A DNA stretch of 64,000 nt, from the NCBI RefSeq assembly GCF_013364275.1, contig NZ_CP054932.1, forward strand, positions 1,054,001 to 1,118,000, given 5' to 3'. The position numbers and the translations under genes were made by a program. Source of the DNA: Actinomadura sp. NAK00032 (GTDB taxonomy: Bacteria > Actinomycetota > Actinomycetes > Streptosporangiales > Streptosporangiaceae). Positions 40,587-50,700 of this stretch are shown in pieces (the first letter of the stretch is position 1; every line of letters starts with the position of its first letter). The notes beneath the pieces are model-generated. The model did no database searches. It was not told the origin of the DNA and saw only the letters and a list, made by a program, of their open reading frames with translations.

Positions 40587-41798
40587 TCAGAGGCCGAGGG
40601 TGGCCGGGATGGAGAGCGGGCCGATCGTGAAGAAGGAGGGGGAGTAGGGGACGTCGTCCGGGTCGATGGCGAGCGCGAGGTCGGGCAGCCGCCGGTACAG
40701 CGTGGCGAGCGCCAGGCGTCCCTCCAGGCGGGCCAGCGACGCGCCGATGCAGTAGCGGGGGCCGTGGCCGAAGCTGAGGCGCGTGTTCTGCTCACGGGTG
40801 ATGTCGAACTGGTCCGCGGTCTCGCCGTGCTCGGCCGGGTCGATGCCCGTCACCTGGTAGACGACGCCGACCGCCTGGCCCTTGGGGATGTCGACGCCGG
40901 CGACGGTCACGTCCTGCGCGGTGAAGCGCCAGCTGGTCATCATCACCGAGTGGCGGTAGCGCAGGGTCTCCTCGACCACGTCGTCCCACCGGTCCTCGGC
41001 CTTGGCCAGTGCCAGCTGGTCGGGGTGCTGGGCCAGCGCCAGGATGGCGTGGCCGAGCATGTGGACGGTCGTCTCGTGGCCGGCGACGAGCATCAGCCAC
41101 AGCACGCCGACCAGTTCCTCGGTGGTGAGCCGGTCCTCCTCGTCGTGCGCCTGCACCAGGCCGGACGTGAGGTCGTCGCCGGGGTTCTCCCGCTTGCGGT
41201 CCACCATGGCGTGCAGGTAAGCCTGCAGGGCCTTCTGGGTCGCGAAGGCCTCCTCCGGCGGCGTCGTGTGCGCCAGCAGGGCGGCCGTCCAGTCGCGCAT
41301 CTGGGTCCGGTCCGCGGCGGGCACGCCGAACAGCTCGCAGATGACCCCCATCGGCAGCGCCTCGGTGAAGGCCGGGACCAGGTCGACGCCGTCGCCGGCG
41401 GCGATCACGTCGTCGAGCAGGTCGTCCACGATCTGCTGGACGCGCGGCTCCATCGCCTGGACCCGCGCGGGGGTGAAGGCCTTCCCGATCAGGCCGCGCA
41501 GCCGCCGGTGGTCGGCGCCGTCCTTGGTGGACAGGTGGCCTCCCTGGACGACGGCGCGCAGCGGCCAGTCCTCGGGGATCGTCCCGTCGTACAGGGCGGG
41601 CCAGTTCTCGGGCTCGCGCAGGAAGGTCTTGTTGTCTCCGGAGAGGATCTCCTTCACGGCCTCGTGGGTCAGCGCCAGGTAGGCGGCGACGCCTCCCGGG
41701 AACTCCACTTCGACCACGGGCGCGATGTCGCGCAGCCGGACGCAGGTGTCGAGCGGCTTCTCGTCCGCGGCGGGGAAGGCGGGCAGGGTCATTGACAT
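40587..41798 (-). CDS. cvnE: Cytochrome P450 (conservon-associated)
   Basis: A 403-residue bacterial class I P450. I-helix AGHETT at residues 239-244, K-helix ExxR (E277/R280) and heme-binding FGHGPRYCIG with the ligand Cys350 are all intact. No redox partner gene is adjacent. It is the last gene of the conservon, 67 bases after the GTPase, the same order as cvnA-B-C-D-E in Streptomyces coelicolor, where a P450 interacts with the GTPase module. The substrate is unknown. Confidence 0.9.
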   Translation of the reverse strand: MSMTLPAFPAADEKPLDTCVRLRDIAPVVEVEFPGGVAAYLALTHEAVKEILSGDNKTFLREPENWPALYDGTIPEDWPLRAVVQGGHLSTKDGADHRRLRGLIGKAFTPARVQAMEPRVQQIVDDLLDDVIAAGDGVDLVPAFTEALPMGVICELFGVPAADRTQMRDWTAALLAHTTPPEEAFATQKALQAYLHAMVDRKRENPGDDLTSGLVQAHDEEDRLTTEELVGVLWLMLVAGHETTVHMLGHAILALAQHPDQLALAKAEDRWDDVVEETLRYRHSVMMTSWRFTAQDVTVAGVDIPKGQAVGVVYQVTGIDPAEHGETADQFDITREQNTRLSFGHGPRYCIGASLARLEGRLALATLYRRLPDLALAIDPDDVPYSPSFFTIGPLSIPATLGL

Positions 41799-41865
41799 GT
41801 GATCCTTGCTGGATGCGGGGGATGGAACAACGGGGACGTCGCCCGCGGCGCGGGAGCGGATGCGT

Positions 41866-42468
41866 TCAGCGCCTGGACGTCGTCTTGGTGAGGACGTGCT
41901 CGACCATGGTGATCAGCACCTGCTTCGCCGAGGCCCGGCTGCGCACGTCGCACAGCATCAGCGGGACGTCGTCGTCCAGGTCCAGGGCGATCCGCACGTC
42001 CTCGGGGTTCTTGCGCTCGGCGCCGTCGAAGCAGTTCACGGCGACCATGAACGGGGTGCGGCGGTCCTCGAAGTAGTCGACGGTCCCGAAGCAGTCGGCG
42101 AGGCGGCGCACGTCGGCGAGCACCACCGCGCCGACGGCGCCGAGCGCCAGCTCGTCCCACATGAACCAGAACCGCTGCTGGCCCGGCGTCCCGAACAGGT
42201 ACAGCACCAGGTCGTCCGGGAGGGTGATCCGGCCGAAGTCCATGGCCACGGTGGTGCTGGTCTTGCCGTCCACGCCCGTGGTGTCGTCGACGCCGACGCT
42301 GCGGTCGGTGAGGATCTCCTCGGTGCGCAGCGGGCGGATCTCGCTGATCGAGCCCACCATGGTCGTCTTGCCGACCCCGAACCCGCCCGCGATGAGGATC
42401 TTCGCGGCGGTCAGCTGACCGCCGCCTCGCGGGTGCCGGACGGCGGTGTCAGAGTGCGCGTAGTCCAT
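41866..42468 (-). CDS. cvnD: Conservon small GTPase-like protein
   Basis: A 200-residue P-loop GTPase of the CvnD / ATP-GTP-binding family (MglA-related). P-loop GGFGVGKTT at residues 28-36, switch region TTVAMDFGRI, the DxxG-equivalent FGTPGQQRF and the base-recognition NCFDGA (NKxD variant) can be seen. It overlaps the DUF742 gene by 20 bases. In the conservon it works with the Roadblock and DUF742 proteins as a membrane-associated signalling complex below the sensor kinase. Confidence 0.92.
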   Translation of the reverse strand: MDYAHSDTAVRHPRGGGQLTAAKILIAGGFGVGKTTMVGSISEIRPLRTEEILTDRSVGVDDTTGVDGKTSTTVAMDFGRITLPDDLVLYLFGTPGQQRFWFMWDELALGAVGAVVLADVRRLADCFGTVDYFEDRRTPFMVAVNCFDGAERKNPEDVRIALDLDDDVPLMLCDVRSRASAKQVLITMVEHVLTKTTSRR

Positions 42469-42817
42469 TCAGCAGTTTCCTTAGTACGAGCTCGTCCGGG
42501 ACGTCGCCGGTGGGAGTCGGTTTCAGCACCCTGAGCGCGTTCTCGTCGCGCAGATCGTCGACCAGCACCCGCACGACGCCGACGGGCAGGTCGATCTCGG
42601 ACGCCAGGTCCGCGAAGGTGATCGGCCGCCGGCAGATCGCCAGCAGCCTGCGGTGCTCGGGGTCGAGCCGCACCCGCCGGGGGACCGGCACGCCGGTCGC
42701 CTCCAGCACGGAGATCAGGTCGAGGCCGTCATCGCGGAGCCGCGTCCGGCCCCGCGTGACCGTGTAGGGGCGGACGACGGGGCCCGCGTCGCCGTCGAGC
42801 CACTGGTCATCGCTCAT
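42449..42817 (-). CDS. cvnC: DUF742 conservon protein
   Basis: A 122-residue DUF742 protein with the characteristic PVVRPYTVTRGRTR segment and a winged-helix-like core (DPEHRRLLAICRRPITFADLASEIDLPVGVVRVLVDDL), ending in ELVLRKLLNGLRAL. Third gene of the conservon, starting 14 bases after the Roadblock stop and overlapping the GTPase start by 20 bases. It probably links the GTPase and kinase, as in other conservons. Confidence 0.92.
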   Translation of the reverse strand: MSDDQWLDGDAGPVVRPYTVTRGRTRLRDDGLDLISVLEATGVPVPRRVRLDPEHRRLLAICRRPITFADLASEIDLPVGVVRVLVDDLRDENALRVLKPTPTGDVPDELVLRKLLNGLRAL

Positions 42818-42831
42818 CGGTCATCCCGGCC

Positions 42832-43248
42832 TCACCTGGCGCCCGTTCCCGACAGCCGGGGAATGAACGGCGGCCGCTCGGCCAGCTCCTCGGCGAGCTG
42901 GACCATCCGCAGCACGACCGCCCCCGCGTCCGCGTCGGCGCCGGCCAGCAGGGCGAGGCACGCGTGCTCGCCCGCCGGCACCATGAACACCAGCATCGTG
43001 TCCATCTCGATGACGCTCTGCAGCAGCTCGCCGCCGCCGAACCGGCGGCACGCGCCGCGGGCGAGCCCCTGCACGCCCGCCACCAGCGCGGCCAGATGCT
43101 CGGAGTTCTCCCGGCCGATGCCGGAGGAGCAGGCCACCACCAGCCCGTCGCTGGACAGCATCACCGCGCCGCGTACCAGTTCCGCCCGGCCGCCGAGGCC
43201 GTCCAGGCGCCGGCGCACCTCATCGGCCGTGGTCGATGGTTCCGTCAA
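42832..43248 (-). CDS. cvnB: Roadblock/LC7 conservon protein
   Basis: A 138-residue Roadblock/LC7-domain protein (about residues 15-125: GAVMLSSDGLVVACSSGI, EHLAALVAGVQGLARGACRRFGGG, FMVPAGEHACLALLAG). Roadblock proteins bind the GTPase and act on its nucleotide state. TTG at 43248-43246 is the start: GGAGGG lies seven bases upstream and the TTGA overlaps the kinase stop. The frame upstream belongs to the shadow of the kinase gene. Confidence 0.9.
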   Translation of the reverse strand: MTEPSTTADEVRRRLDGLGGRAELVRGAVMLSSDGLVVACSSGIGRENSEHLAALVAGVQGLARGACRRFGGGELLQSVIEMDTMLVFMVPAGEHACLALLAGADADAGAVVLRMVQLAEELAERPPFIPRLSGTGAR

Positions 43249-45674
43249 CGTTCGCCCTCCTCGTCGTGTCCGGCGGGCGGGGCCGGCGGCGGTTCGCTGC
43301 GCCCGCGCCGCCACCCGCTCTGCATGGAGGCCATGACCGAGCTGGCGCGCTCCGGCGAGCGCGCGCCGCGCCCGGCCGGTCGCTTCTCCTCCTGGACGGA
43401 CGGTGCGGTGTCGCGCAGCTGCGGCGCCAGGTTCGCGCGGCGCACGCGGCGCGGCATCCCCGCGTGGGTGCCCTCGGCGGTGGACGCCGCCCGCGCCGGC
43501 TGCGGCTCGGCCGGAACGCCCGGAACGCTCGGCGGGCTCGGCACGGCCGCCGGGGCGGGCGGCGGCATGCCGAGGGGGTCGTGCTCGTCGTCCGGCTCGG
43601 TGCCGCCGGCGCGGTGCCGTCCGACGGAGTCCATCGCGTTCTCCTGCGTGTCGTGGCCGATGATGTTCAGGGGCCCGGTGGCCGCCGGGGGGACGGGCCC
43701 GCCCGAGGCGGGCAGGTCCGGGACGTTCGCGGGGGCCTCCGCCTGCTCGGCGCCGCCGCCGCTGTCCGCGCGGCCGACCCGGTCGGCCGGGACGACGAGC
43801 GAGTGCGGCAGCAGCACGACGGTCTTCAGGCCGCCGTAGGCGTTCGGCTCCAGCGCCACCTTGATCCCGCGCCGGTGCGCGAGCGTCCCGACGACGAAGA
43901 GCCCGAGCTGGTCGCCGTGGGTCAGGTCGAACTCCGGCTCGCGGCGGAGCTGCTCGTTGATGGCCGCCAGCTTCTCCGGGTTCATCCCGAGGCCGCGGTC
44001 CTGGATCTCGACCACGAAGCCCTTGCCCACCAGCCCGGCGTCGACCTCGACCGGCGTGTTCGGCGGCGACAGGACGGTCGCGTTCTCGATCAGCTCGGCC
44101 AGCAGGTGGATCACGTCGGCGACGGCGCCGCCGACGATGCCCTCCTCCGCTGTGCTGACCACCTCGACGCGGGCGTAGTCCTCGATCTCGCCGATGGCGC
44201 CGCGCAGCACGTCCAGGATGCCGACCGGGTTCCGCCAGCCGCGGCCGGGCGCGGCGCCGGACAGGATGATCAGGCCTTCGGCGTGCCGCCGCATGCGGGT
44301 GGTGAGGTGGTCGATGGCGAACAGGTCGGCGAGGGCGTCCGGGTCGGACGCCTTGCGCTCCAGCGTGTCCAGCATCGCCAGCTGCCGGTGCAGCAGCGAC
44401 TGGTTGCGCCGGGCGAGGTTCTGGAACACCTGGTTGACCGCCGTGCGCAGCTCGGCCTGGCGGACGGCGGCCTCGACGGCGGTGCGCTGCACGGAGGAGA
44501 ACGCCGCCGAGACGTTGAACACCTCGGCCGTCCGGCCGACCTCCAGCGGCGGGGCCTCCGCCGCGACGTCGACCTCGGCGCCGCGGCTCAGCCGGCGCAC
44601 CACGTCGGGCAGCCGCTCCTCGGCCATGGTGCGCGCGGCGTCCTGGAGGCCGAGCAGGTCGCGGCTGATGCGGCGGCTGAAGCGGAACATCAGGAGCGCG
44701 GTCAGGGTGATCGCGATCAGGCCGATGACGCCGATGAGGACGAGACGCAGCAGGGTGTCGTCGGAGGCCTCCTTGGCCTCGGCGGCGTTCTGCGCCCGGG
44801 ACTTGCCGAGCGCGCCGTCGATCTGCCCGATGGAGGCGCCCGCGACGTTCTTCCACTCGGTCGCGGAGAGCCGCAGCCGCACGCCGGGGCGGGTCGCCAG
44901 GATGCTGTCCTCGACCGCGGTGAAGGTCTTCTCGGCGGGGGACGCCAGCGCCTGCTTGAAGGGAGCGGCGATGGCCGGGTGGAGTTCGGCGAGGTTCGAG
45001 CTCTCCAGGAACCGCCGCTCGTACACCAGCCTGCTGACGGCCGCGTACTCCGCGGAGGTCATCCGGCGCCCGTCGGCGAGCACGCCGCCCACCAGCGCGA
45101 TCTCACGTCCGCGCAGCTCGATGCCGCGCGACATGGCGGCGGTGTGGGCGGACTGCTGGAGGCCGTCGCCCGCCACCAGCACGTTGACGTACTGGAAGTG
45201 GGCTTCGAGGACGTCGTTGTAGGCGTTGAACGCCTCCAGCCTCGACAGGGCGCGGGAGTCGACCTGGCTGCGCAGGGCGCCGATGCCGTTGAGCCTGTCC
45301 ATCAGCACCGAGAGCCGCTGCTTCATCGTGTCGGTCAGCGTGGCCTGGAACTCGCCGGAGTCGACGGCCTTGTTCATCTGGACGATCGTGCCGTCCATCT
45401 TCGCGCGGACGGCGTCCAAGGGCGTGCGCGGCAGCCGGTGGTTGCGGCTCAGCCAGGTCACCGACTCCTGCCGCTCCTGGGCCAGGGTGACCAGCATCGG
45501 CTGCGCGGCGGCGCCGTAGATCTCGTTGGTGGTGTCCAGGTCGCGCTGGTTGATGGCCTTGGACGCGGTGCTCTGCGCCGCGAAGGCCCACAGCGTGACC
45601 AGGGAGACCATCGGAACGATGATCAGGCCGACAAGGGAGAACCGGATCGAACGCCGGCGGCGTGGGCTCCTCAC
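43245..45674 (-). CDS. cvnA: Conservon sensor histidine kinase (nitrate-sensing-like domain)
   Basis: An 809-residue membrane kinase: helix at about residues 12-32, a long helical extracytoplasmic NIT-type sensor (about 40-310), helix at about 312-332, HAMP-like linker, the DHp-like segment RRNQSLLHRQLAMLD (His near 430), the ATP-binding N box HLLAELIENATVLSPP and G boxes DRGLGM and GDQLGLFVVG. A long disordered, proline- and charge-rich tail (about 620-809) follows. GTG at 45674 has no ribosome site and overlaps the stop of a 17-codon leader ORF, so initiation is probably coupled to it. Confidence 0.9.
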   Translation of the reverse strand: MRSPRRRRSIRFSLVGLIIVPMVSLVTLWAFAAQSTASKAINQRDLDTTNEIYGAAAQPMLVTLAQERQESVTWLSRNHRLPRTPLDAVRAKMDGTIVQMNKAVDSGEFQATLTDTMKQRLSVLMDRLNGIGALRSQVDSRALSRLEAFNAYNDVLEAHFQYVNVLVAGDGLQQSAHTAAMSRGIELRGREIALVGGVLADGRRMTSAEYAAVSRLVYERRFLESSNLAELHPAIAAPFKQALASPAEKTFTAVEDSILATRPGVRLRLSATEWKNVAGASIGQIDGALGKSRAQNAAEAKEASDDTLLRLVLIGVIGLIAITLTALLMFRFSRRISRDLLGLQDAARTMAEERLPDVVRRLSRGAEVDVAAEAPPLEVGRTAEVFNVSAAFSSVQRTAVEAAVRQAELRTAVNQVFQNLARRNQSLLHRQLAMLDTLERKASDPDALADLFAIDHLTTRMRRHAEGLIILSGAAPGRGWRNPVGILDVLRGAIGEIEDYARVEVVSTAEEGIVGGAVADVIHLLAELIENATVLSPPNTPVEVDAGLVGKGFVVEIQDRGLGMNPEKLAAINEQLRREPEFDLTHGDQLGLFVVGTLAHRRGIKVALEPNAYGGLKTVVLLPHSLVVPADRVGRADSGGGAEQAEAPANVPDLPASGGPVPPAATGPLNIIGHDTQENAMDSVGRHRAGGTEPDDEHDPLGMPPPAPAAVPSPPSVPGVPAEPQPARAASTAEGTHAGMPRRVRRANLAPQLRDTAPSVQEEKRPAGRGARSPERASSVMASMQSGWRRGRSEPPPAPPAGHDEEGER

Positions 45675-45724
45675 CGGGCGAAACGGCCGAGGTCGACGCG
45701 GATAAGACTGACGTGGTCGTTCAT
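45671..45724 (-). CDS. 17-residue leader ORF coupled to the conservon
   Basis: ATG 45722-45724 follows GAGAGAGA and the frame reads MNDHVSLIRVDLGRFAR, stop. The TGA overlaps the kinase GTG as GTGA. A leader this short in front of a start without its own ribosome site fits translational coupling or attenuation. The RVDL core faintly recalls actinobacterial leader peptides of the RHVDL type, but it lacks their cysteines. Confidence 0.5.
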   Translation of the reverse strand: MNDHVSLIRVDLGRFAR

Positions 45725-45901
45725 GGTGTCTCTCTCAGGCTTGGCGGGGGCACCGGACGGCCGAACTCGGGCTATACCGTGCCACATGTCTGATCATTTG
45801 TCTGGAATTCCCTGTATCTTGGCGGCCCGCCGATGCAATCATGTGGCGGCGTTCGGTGGTCCCCCGAACCCCCGCCTATGTCTCGGAAGAGGAGAAGCCA
45901 C

Positions 45902-46315
45902 GTGACGCCGCTGCGAGGCGATTCGACCAACCGGCTGGATTGGCTCATCGACGGGCTCGTCGAACGCGTGCCCCAGGTGACCAAGGCGGTGGTGCAGTCG
46001 GCGGACGGGCTCCTCATGGGGGCGTCCGCCGGCCTGAGCCGGGAGGACGCGGAGTACCTGTCCGCCCTGGCCGCCGGCGTGCAGAGCCTCGCCCAGGGCG
46101 CGCGCACCCAGTTCGGCGCGGGCGAGGTGCATCAGACGATCATCGAGATGCACAACGCGTTCCTGTTCGTCACCGCGGCCGGCGAGGGCGCCTCGCTGAC
46201 CGTGCTGTCCGACACCAGCGCCGACCCGGCGCAGATCAGCTACGAGATGACCCTGCTGGTCGGACGGGTCGGCGAGCATCTGGCGTCCCGCCCGCGGAAC
46301 CACGCCGCCCCCTGA
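45902..46315 (+). CDS. Second Roadblock/LC7 protein, divergent
   Basis: A 137-residue Roadblock/LC7-domain protein starting at GTG 45902 after GAGGAGA. It follows the same pattern as the conservon copy (NRLDWLIDGLVERVPQVTKAVVQSADGLLMGASAGLSREDAEYL, LAAGVQSLAQGARTQFGAGEVHQ). It is transcribed away from the kinase gene from the shared region 45725-45901, so it can be expressed separately and may compete with the conservon Roadblock for the GTPase. A terminator follows. The longer frame from 45833 is not used. Confidence 0.88.
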   Translation: MTPLRGDSTNRLDWLIDGLVERVPQVTKAVVQSADGLLMGASAGLSREDAEYLSALAAGVQSLAQGARTQFGAGEVHQTIIEMHNAFLFVTAAGEGASLTVLSDTSADPAQISYEMTLLVGRVGEHLASRPRNHAAP

Positions 46316-46372
46316 GCCCCGGCTCGGACGCCCTCCGGAGCCGTCCGCCTCAGCCCGCCTCCGCCCGCCTCC

Positions 46373-46409
46373 GCCCGCCTCCGACCGGGACAGCCGGACG
46401 GAGGCGGGC
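46373..46409 (+). terminator. Hairpin terminator after the second Roadblock gene
   Basis: GCCCGCCTCCG (46373-46383) pairs perfectly with CGGAGGCGGGC (46399-46409) around a 15-base loop. It is preceded by three more copies of the word CGCCTCCGCC or close variants. Confidence 0.6.
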
Positions 46410-46691
46410 GTCACTCTGTGAGAGGCGTCACCCGGCGAGAAGGGAGCGGGAACGTTGGGAAAGCGCCTTTCGGATTCGGTGCGGTCCGCTTCGTCTGGCA
46501 TCGGTGTGTTGAGCGAACGGCAACTGTCGCTCCCGTGGCCACCGGGCAGGACATCGCCGAGGACGAGGGTGCAGATCGGCGGTTTCGGAAAAGTCGCCTC
46601 ATATGGCGATCGCGCATTCGGCCTGGTCGTCGTCATAGCTGGTGAGACGGTGGTCTAGCACACGGTATTACCGCGCCAATCGGAAGCAGAT
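46410..46691. other. Intergenic stretch without a supported gene
   Basis: Several short frames are open, the longest of 67 codons (46455-46658, from TTG), but none has a good ribosome site, codon bias or family resemblance. I see no regulatory motif that I can name. Confidence 0.4.
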
Positions 46692-46749
46692 CTGACCGGT
46701 CCGGAAACGCTTTTCGGTCAGCTGGAGCCGTGCATGGGAAAACCCGTGC
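46692..46749 (-). terminator. Hairpins downstream of the LysR gene
   Basis: GCATGGG-AAAA-CCCGTGC (46732-46749), seven pairs with one wobble, lies 18 bases past the LysR stop. A second inverted repeat CTGACCG/CGGTCAG (46692-46698 and 46715-46721) follows. Together they probably end the LysR transcript. Confidence 0.45.
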
Positions 46750-46767
46750 GTTGACAGTCTCGCAACA

Positions 46768-47709
46768 TCACCTGTGGGCCGGATGCGCCCGTTTCGGGAT
46801 CCAGATGCCGCTGCCGGGACGTCCGGGGTACCGGGCGGTGAGATGGCCGCGGAGCGCGGTCAGGGCGGGGTGGGCGTTGTCGGTGCGCCACACCAGCTCG
46901 CCGGGGTAGACGGGGGTCGGATCCACCAGCGGGATGCGGCGCAGGGCGTGCCCGGCGGGCCACACCAGTGGCGTCTCCTCGCCGATGAAGGTGGCCACCG
47001 TCGAGGACCCCGCGATGGTGTCGAAGAGCGCCTCGATGCCGAAGTCGGGGCCGATCGTGTCCATGGTGAACCCGAACTCGGCGGCGAGCCGGTCGTAGTA
47101 GGCCGTCCACTCGGTGCCGGGCGCGTTGCCCGGCATCCAGATGCGGTGGCCGGCGAGCCGCGCGGGGGTGACCGAGCGGGCCTCGGCGAACGGGTGGCCG
47201 GGTCCGGTGAACAGGTGCAGGGGCTCGTCCAGCACGGGGGTGGACTCGACGCCCTCGGGGAGCGGCCGGTCGAGGAGGGCGACCGCGCGGACCGTCGCGT
47301 CGATGGCGCCGGAGCGCACCGCCTCGACCGCCTCGGCGCCGCCGTGCAGCGTGACGACGTCGAGCGCGGTGCCGGGGTGCGCCCGGTGGAAGGCGCGCAG
47401 CAGCCCGGCCGTGGCGACCTGCCGGTGCACGACGTCCACCCGCAGCGCCCGACTGCCGGGGCGCACGGAGGCCGCCGCGCGCTCCGCCGCGTCCAGCAGT
47501 GCCCGAGCGTGCGGCAGGAACGCCTGCCCGTCGATGGTGAGGCGCGCCCCGCTGGGGGAGCGCACGAAGAGCTTCACGCCCAGTGAGTTCTCGAGGACGG
47601 CGACACGTTTGGACACGGCCTGCTGCGTGACCGAGAGGTCGGCCGCCGCCTCCTGGAACTGCCCCGCGTCGGCGACGGCGACGAAGGTGGCCACGGCGTT
47701 GAGATCCAC
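46768..47709 (-). CDS. LysR-family transcriptional regulator
   Basis: A 313-residue LysR regulator. N-terminal winged helix-turn-helix (residues 1-60: FQEAAADLSVTQQAVSKRVAVLENSLGVKLF) and a periplasmic-binding-like C-terminal effector domain. GTG 47709 is chosen: TACGCT (47717-47722) ends seven bases upstream, a leaderless layout; a GTG two codons earlier at 47715 is the alternative. It is divergent from the DnaE gene at 47799 with only 89 bases between. That is too close for an independent regulon to be excluded, but regulating a polymerase gene would be unusual, so its target is unknown. Confidence 0.85.
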   Translation of the reverse strand: MDLNAVATFVAVADAGQFQEAAADLSVTQQAVSKRVAVLENSLGVKLFVRSPSGARLTIDGQAFLPHARALLDAAERAAASVRPGSRALRVDVVHRQVATAGLLRAFHRAHPGTALDVVTLHGGAEAVEAVRSGAIDATVRAVALLDRPLPEGVESTPVLDEPLHLFTGPGHPFAEARSVTPARLAGHRIWMPGNAPGTEWTAYYDRLAAEFGFTMDTIGPDFGIEALFDTIAGSSTVATFIGEETPLVWPAGHALRRIPLVDPTPVYPGELVWRTDNAHPALTALRGHLTARYPGRPGSGIWIPKRAHPAHR

Positions 47710-47798
47710 GACCACCAGCGTAGGCGTACAACCATCCGTTGTTCCAGCGGCGTGCCGGTTGTTTGATCCGTCCCGTCCGACCTGGCTTTCATGGCGCC

Positions 47799-50700
47799 AT
47801 GCCGGAATCCTTCGTCCATCTGCACAACCACACCGAGTACTCGATGCTGGACGGCGCCCAGAAGCTGAAGCCCATGTTCGCCGAGGTCGCCCGGCAGGAG
47901 ATGCCCGCCATCGCCATGACCGACCACGGCAACATGTTCGGGGCGCACGAGTTCGCGCAGGTCGCGAAGGGATACGACGGCATCGCCCCGATCATCGGCA
48001 TCGAGGCCTACGTGGCGCCCTCGTCGCGGTTCTCGCGCAGGCAGGAGTTCTGGGGGCCGGGCGGGCGCCGCGCGACGAGCGAGGACGGGGAGGGGTCCAA
48101 GGACGTCTCGGGCGGCGGACGCTTCACGCATATGACGATGTGGGCGCGGGACGCCGGAGGCCTGCGCAACCTCTTCTGGCTGAGCACGCGGGCCAGTTAC
48201 GAGGGCCAGTTCCCGGCCGGCAAGCCCCGGATGGACCGCGAGCTGATCGCCGAGCGGCCCGGCGGCGTCATCGCCACCACCGGCTGCCCCTCCGGCGAGA
48301 TCCAGACCCGGCTGCGCCTCGACCAGTACGAGGAGGCCAGGCGGGCCGCCGCCGCTTACCAGGAGATCTTCGGCCGCGAGAACTACTTCCTCGAACTGAT
48401 GGACCACGGCCTGGAGATCGAACGCGGCGTCCGCGACGGCCTGCTGCGGCTCGCCCGCGACCTGCGCATCCCGCTCCTGGCCACCAACGACGCCCACTAC
48501 GTCACCGAGGACCAGGCCGACGCCCACGACAGCCTGCTCTGCATCGGCGTCGGCAAGAACAAGGACGATCCGGGCCGCTTCCGCTTCAACGGCTCCGGCT
48601 ACTACCTCAAGAGCGCCGCCCGGATGCGCGCGCTGTTCGCGGAGCTCCCGGAGGCCTGCGACAACACCCTGCTGATCGCCGAGCGCGTCGAGCCCTACGA
48701 CGAGGTCTTCGATTACGTCGACGAGATGCCGCGGTTCCCCGACGTGCCCGAAGGCGAGAGCCAGGAGTCGTGGCTGCGCAAGGAGGCGCTCGAAGGCCTG
48801 GCGATGCGCTACGGGGACCCGGTGCCCCGGCACGTCCTGGAACGCTTCGAGACCGAGATGTCGGTCATCGGTCCCATGGGGTTCAGCTCGTACTTCCTCG
48901 TCGTCGCCGACATCTGCCGCCACGCCCGCACCAGCGGGATCCCGCTCGGCCCCGGCCGCGGCTCGTGCACCGGCTCGATCGTCGCCTACGCCACCCGCAT
49001 CACCGAGCTGTGCCCCCTGGAGCACGGCCTGCTGTTCGAGCGGTTCCTGAACCCCGAGCGCATCAACCCGCCGGACGTCGACCTCGACTTCGACGACCGG
49101 CAGCGCGACCGGATGGTCCAGTACGTCACCGAGAAGTACGGCGGCGAGTACACCGCCATGGTGAACACGTTCGGCACGATCAAGGCCAAGAACGCGATCA
49201 AGGACTCGTCGCGCATCCTCGGCTACCCCTACAGCCACGGGGAGCGGATCACCAAGGCGCTCCCGCCGGACCAGAACGGCAAGTCCGCGCCGCTGGCCGC
49301 GCTCTTCGACCCGTCCCACGAGCGGTACGGCGAGGCCGGCGAGATCCGGCGGCTGTACGAGAGCGACCCGGACGTGAAGCGGGTCATCGACACCGCCCGC
49401 GGGGTCGAGGGGCTCACCCGGGGCACCGGGGTGCACGCGGCGGCCGTGATCCTCTCCAAGACCGAGCTCACCGACCGGATCCCGCTGCACATGCGGGCCG
49501 CGGACGGTGTGAAGATCACCGGCTTCGACTATCCGTCCTGCGAGGCCATGGGCCTGATCAAGATGGACTTCCTCGGGCTGCGCAACCTCGGCGTGATCGA
49601 CCAGGCGATCGAGAACATCCGCCAGAACCGGGGCGTCGCCCTGGCGACGGTGGATCCGCTGGACGGCGACGCGTCCGTCCAGGTCATCCCGCTGGACGAT
49701 CCGAAGACCTACCGGCTGCTGGCCGACGGCAACACCTTCGGCGTCTTCCAGCTCGACGGCGGCGGCATGCGGGTGCTGCTCAGGCAGATGGAACCGACCC
49801 GCTTCGAGGACATCGCCGCGGTCAACGCCCTCTACCGGCCCGGACCCATGGCGGCGAACGCCCACACCAACTACGCGTTCCGCAAGACCGGCCGCCAGGA
49901 GATCACCCCGATCCACCCCGAACTGCGGGACGCGCTGGAACCGATCCTCGGCAACACCTTCCACCTGCTCGTCTACCAGGAGCAGATCATGGCCATCGCG
50001 CGGGAACTCGCCGGATACACCCTCGGCGGCGCGGACCTGCTGCGCCGCGCGATGGGGAAGAAGAAGCCGGACGTCCTGGCGGCGGAGTGGGAGAAGTTCC
50101 ACGACGGTATGCGCGGCAACGGCTACAGCGAGGAAGCCGTCAAGGCCCTGTGGGACGTGATGCTGCCCTTCTCCGGGTACGCGTTCAACAAGTCCCACAC
50201 CGCCGGCTACGGCCTGGTCTCGTACTGGACCGCCTACCTCAAGGCGAACTACCCCGCCGAGTACATGGCCGCCCTGCTCACGTCCGTCGGCGACGACAAG
50301 GACAAGGCCGCGGTCTACCTCGCCGACGCGCGCAAGAACGGCGTCCGCGTCCTCCAGCCCGACGTGAACGAGTCCGTCGCCGAGTTCACCGCCGTCGGCG
50401 ACGACGTCAGGTTCGGGCTGCGGTCCGTCCGCAACGTCGGCGACAACGTCATCGAGGCGGTCGTGGACGCACGCCGCCGGAAGGGGAAGTTCACCTCCTT
50501 CTCCGACTTCCTCGGCAAGGTCGCCCTGCCCGGCCTGAACAAGCGGGCCGTGGACTCACTGATCAAGGCCGGCGCCTTCGACTCCCTGCGCCATTCGCGC
50601 AAGGGCCTGTCCGCCGTCCACGAGGACGCCATCGACGCGGCCGTCCCCGTGAAGAAGGCGGCGAGCTTCGGGCAGGACGACCTCTTCGCGGGTCTCGCCG

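Noticed and set aside
46455..46658. 67-codon plus-strand ORF in the intergenic region
   Set aside because: TTG start without a ribosome site, no family pattern, and another open frame of equal quality on each strand.
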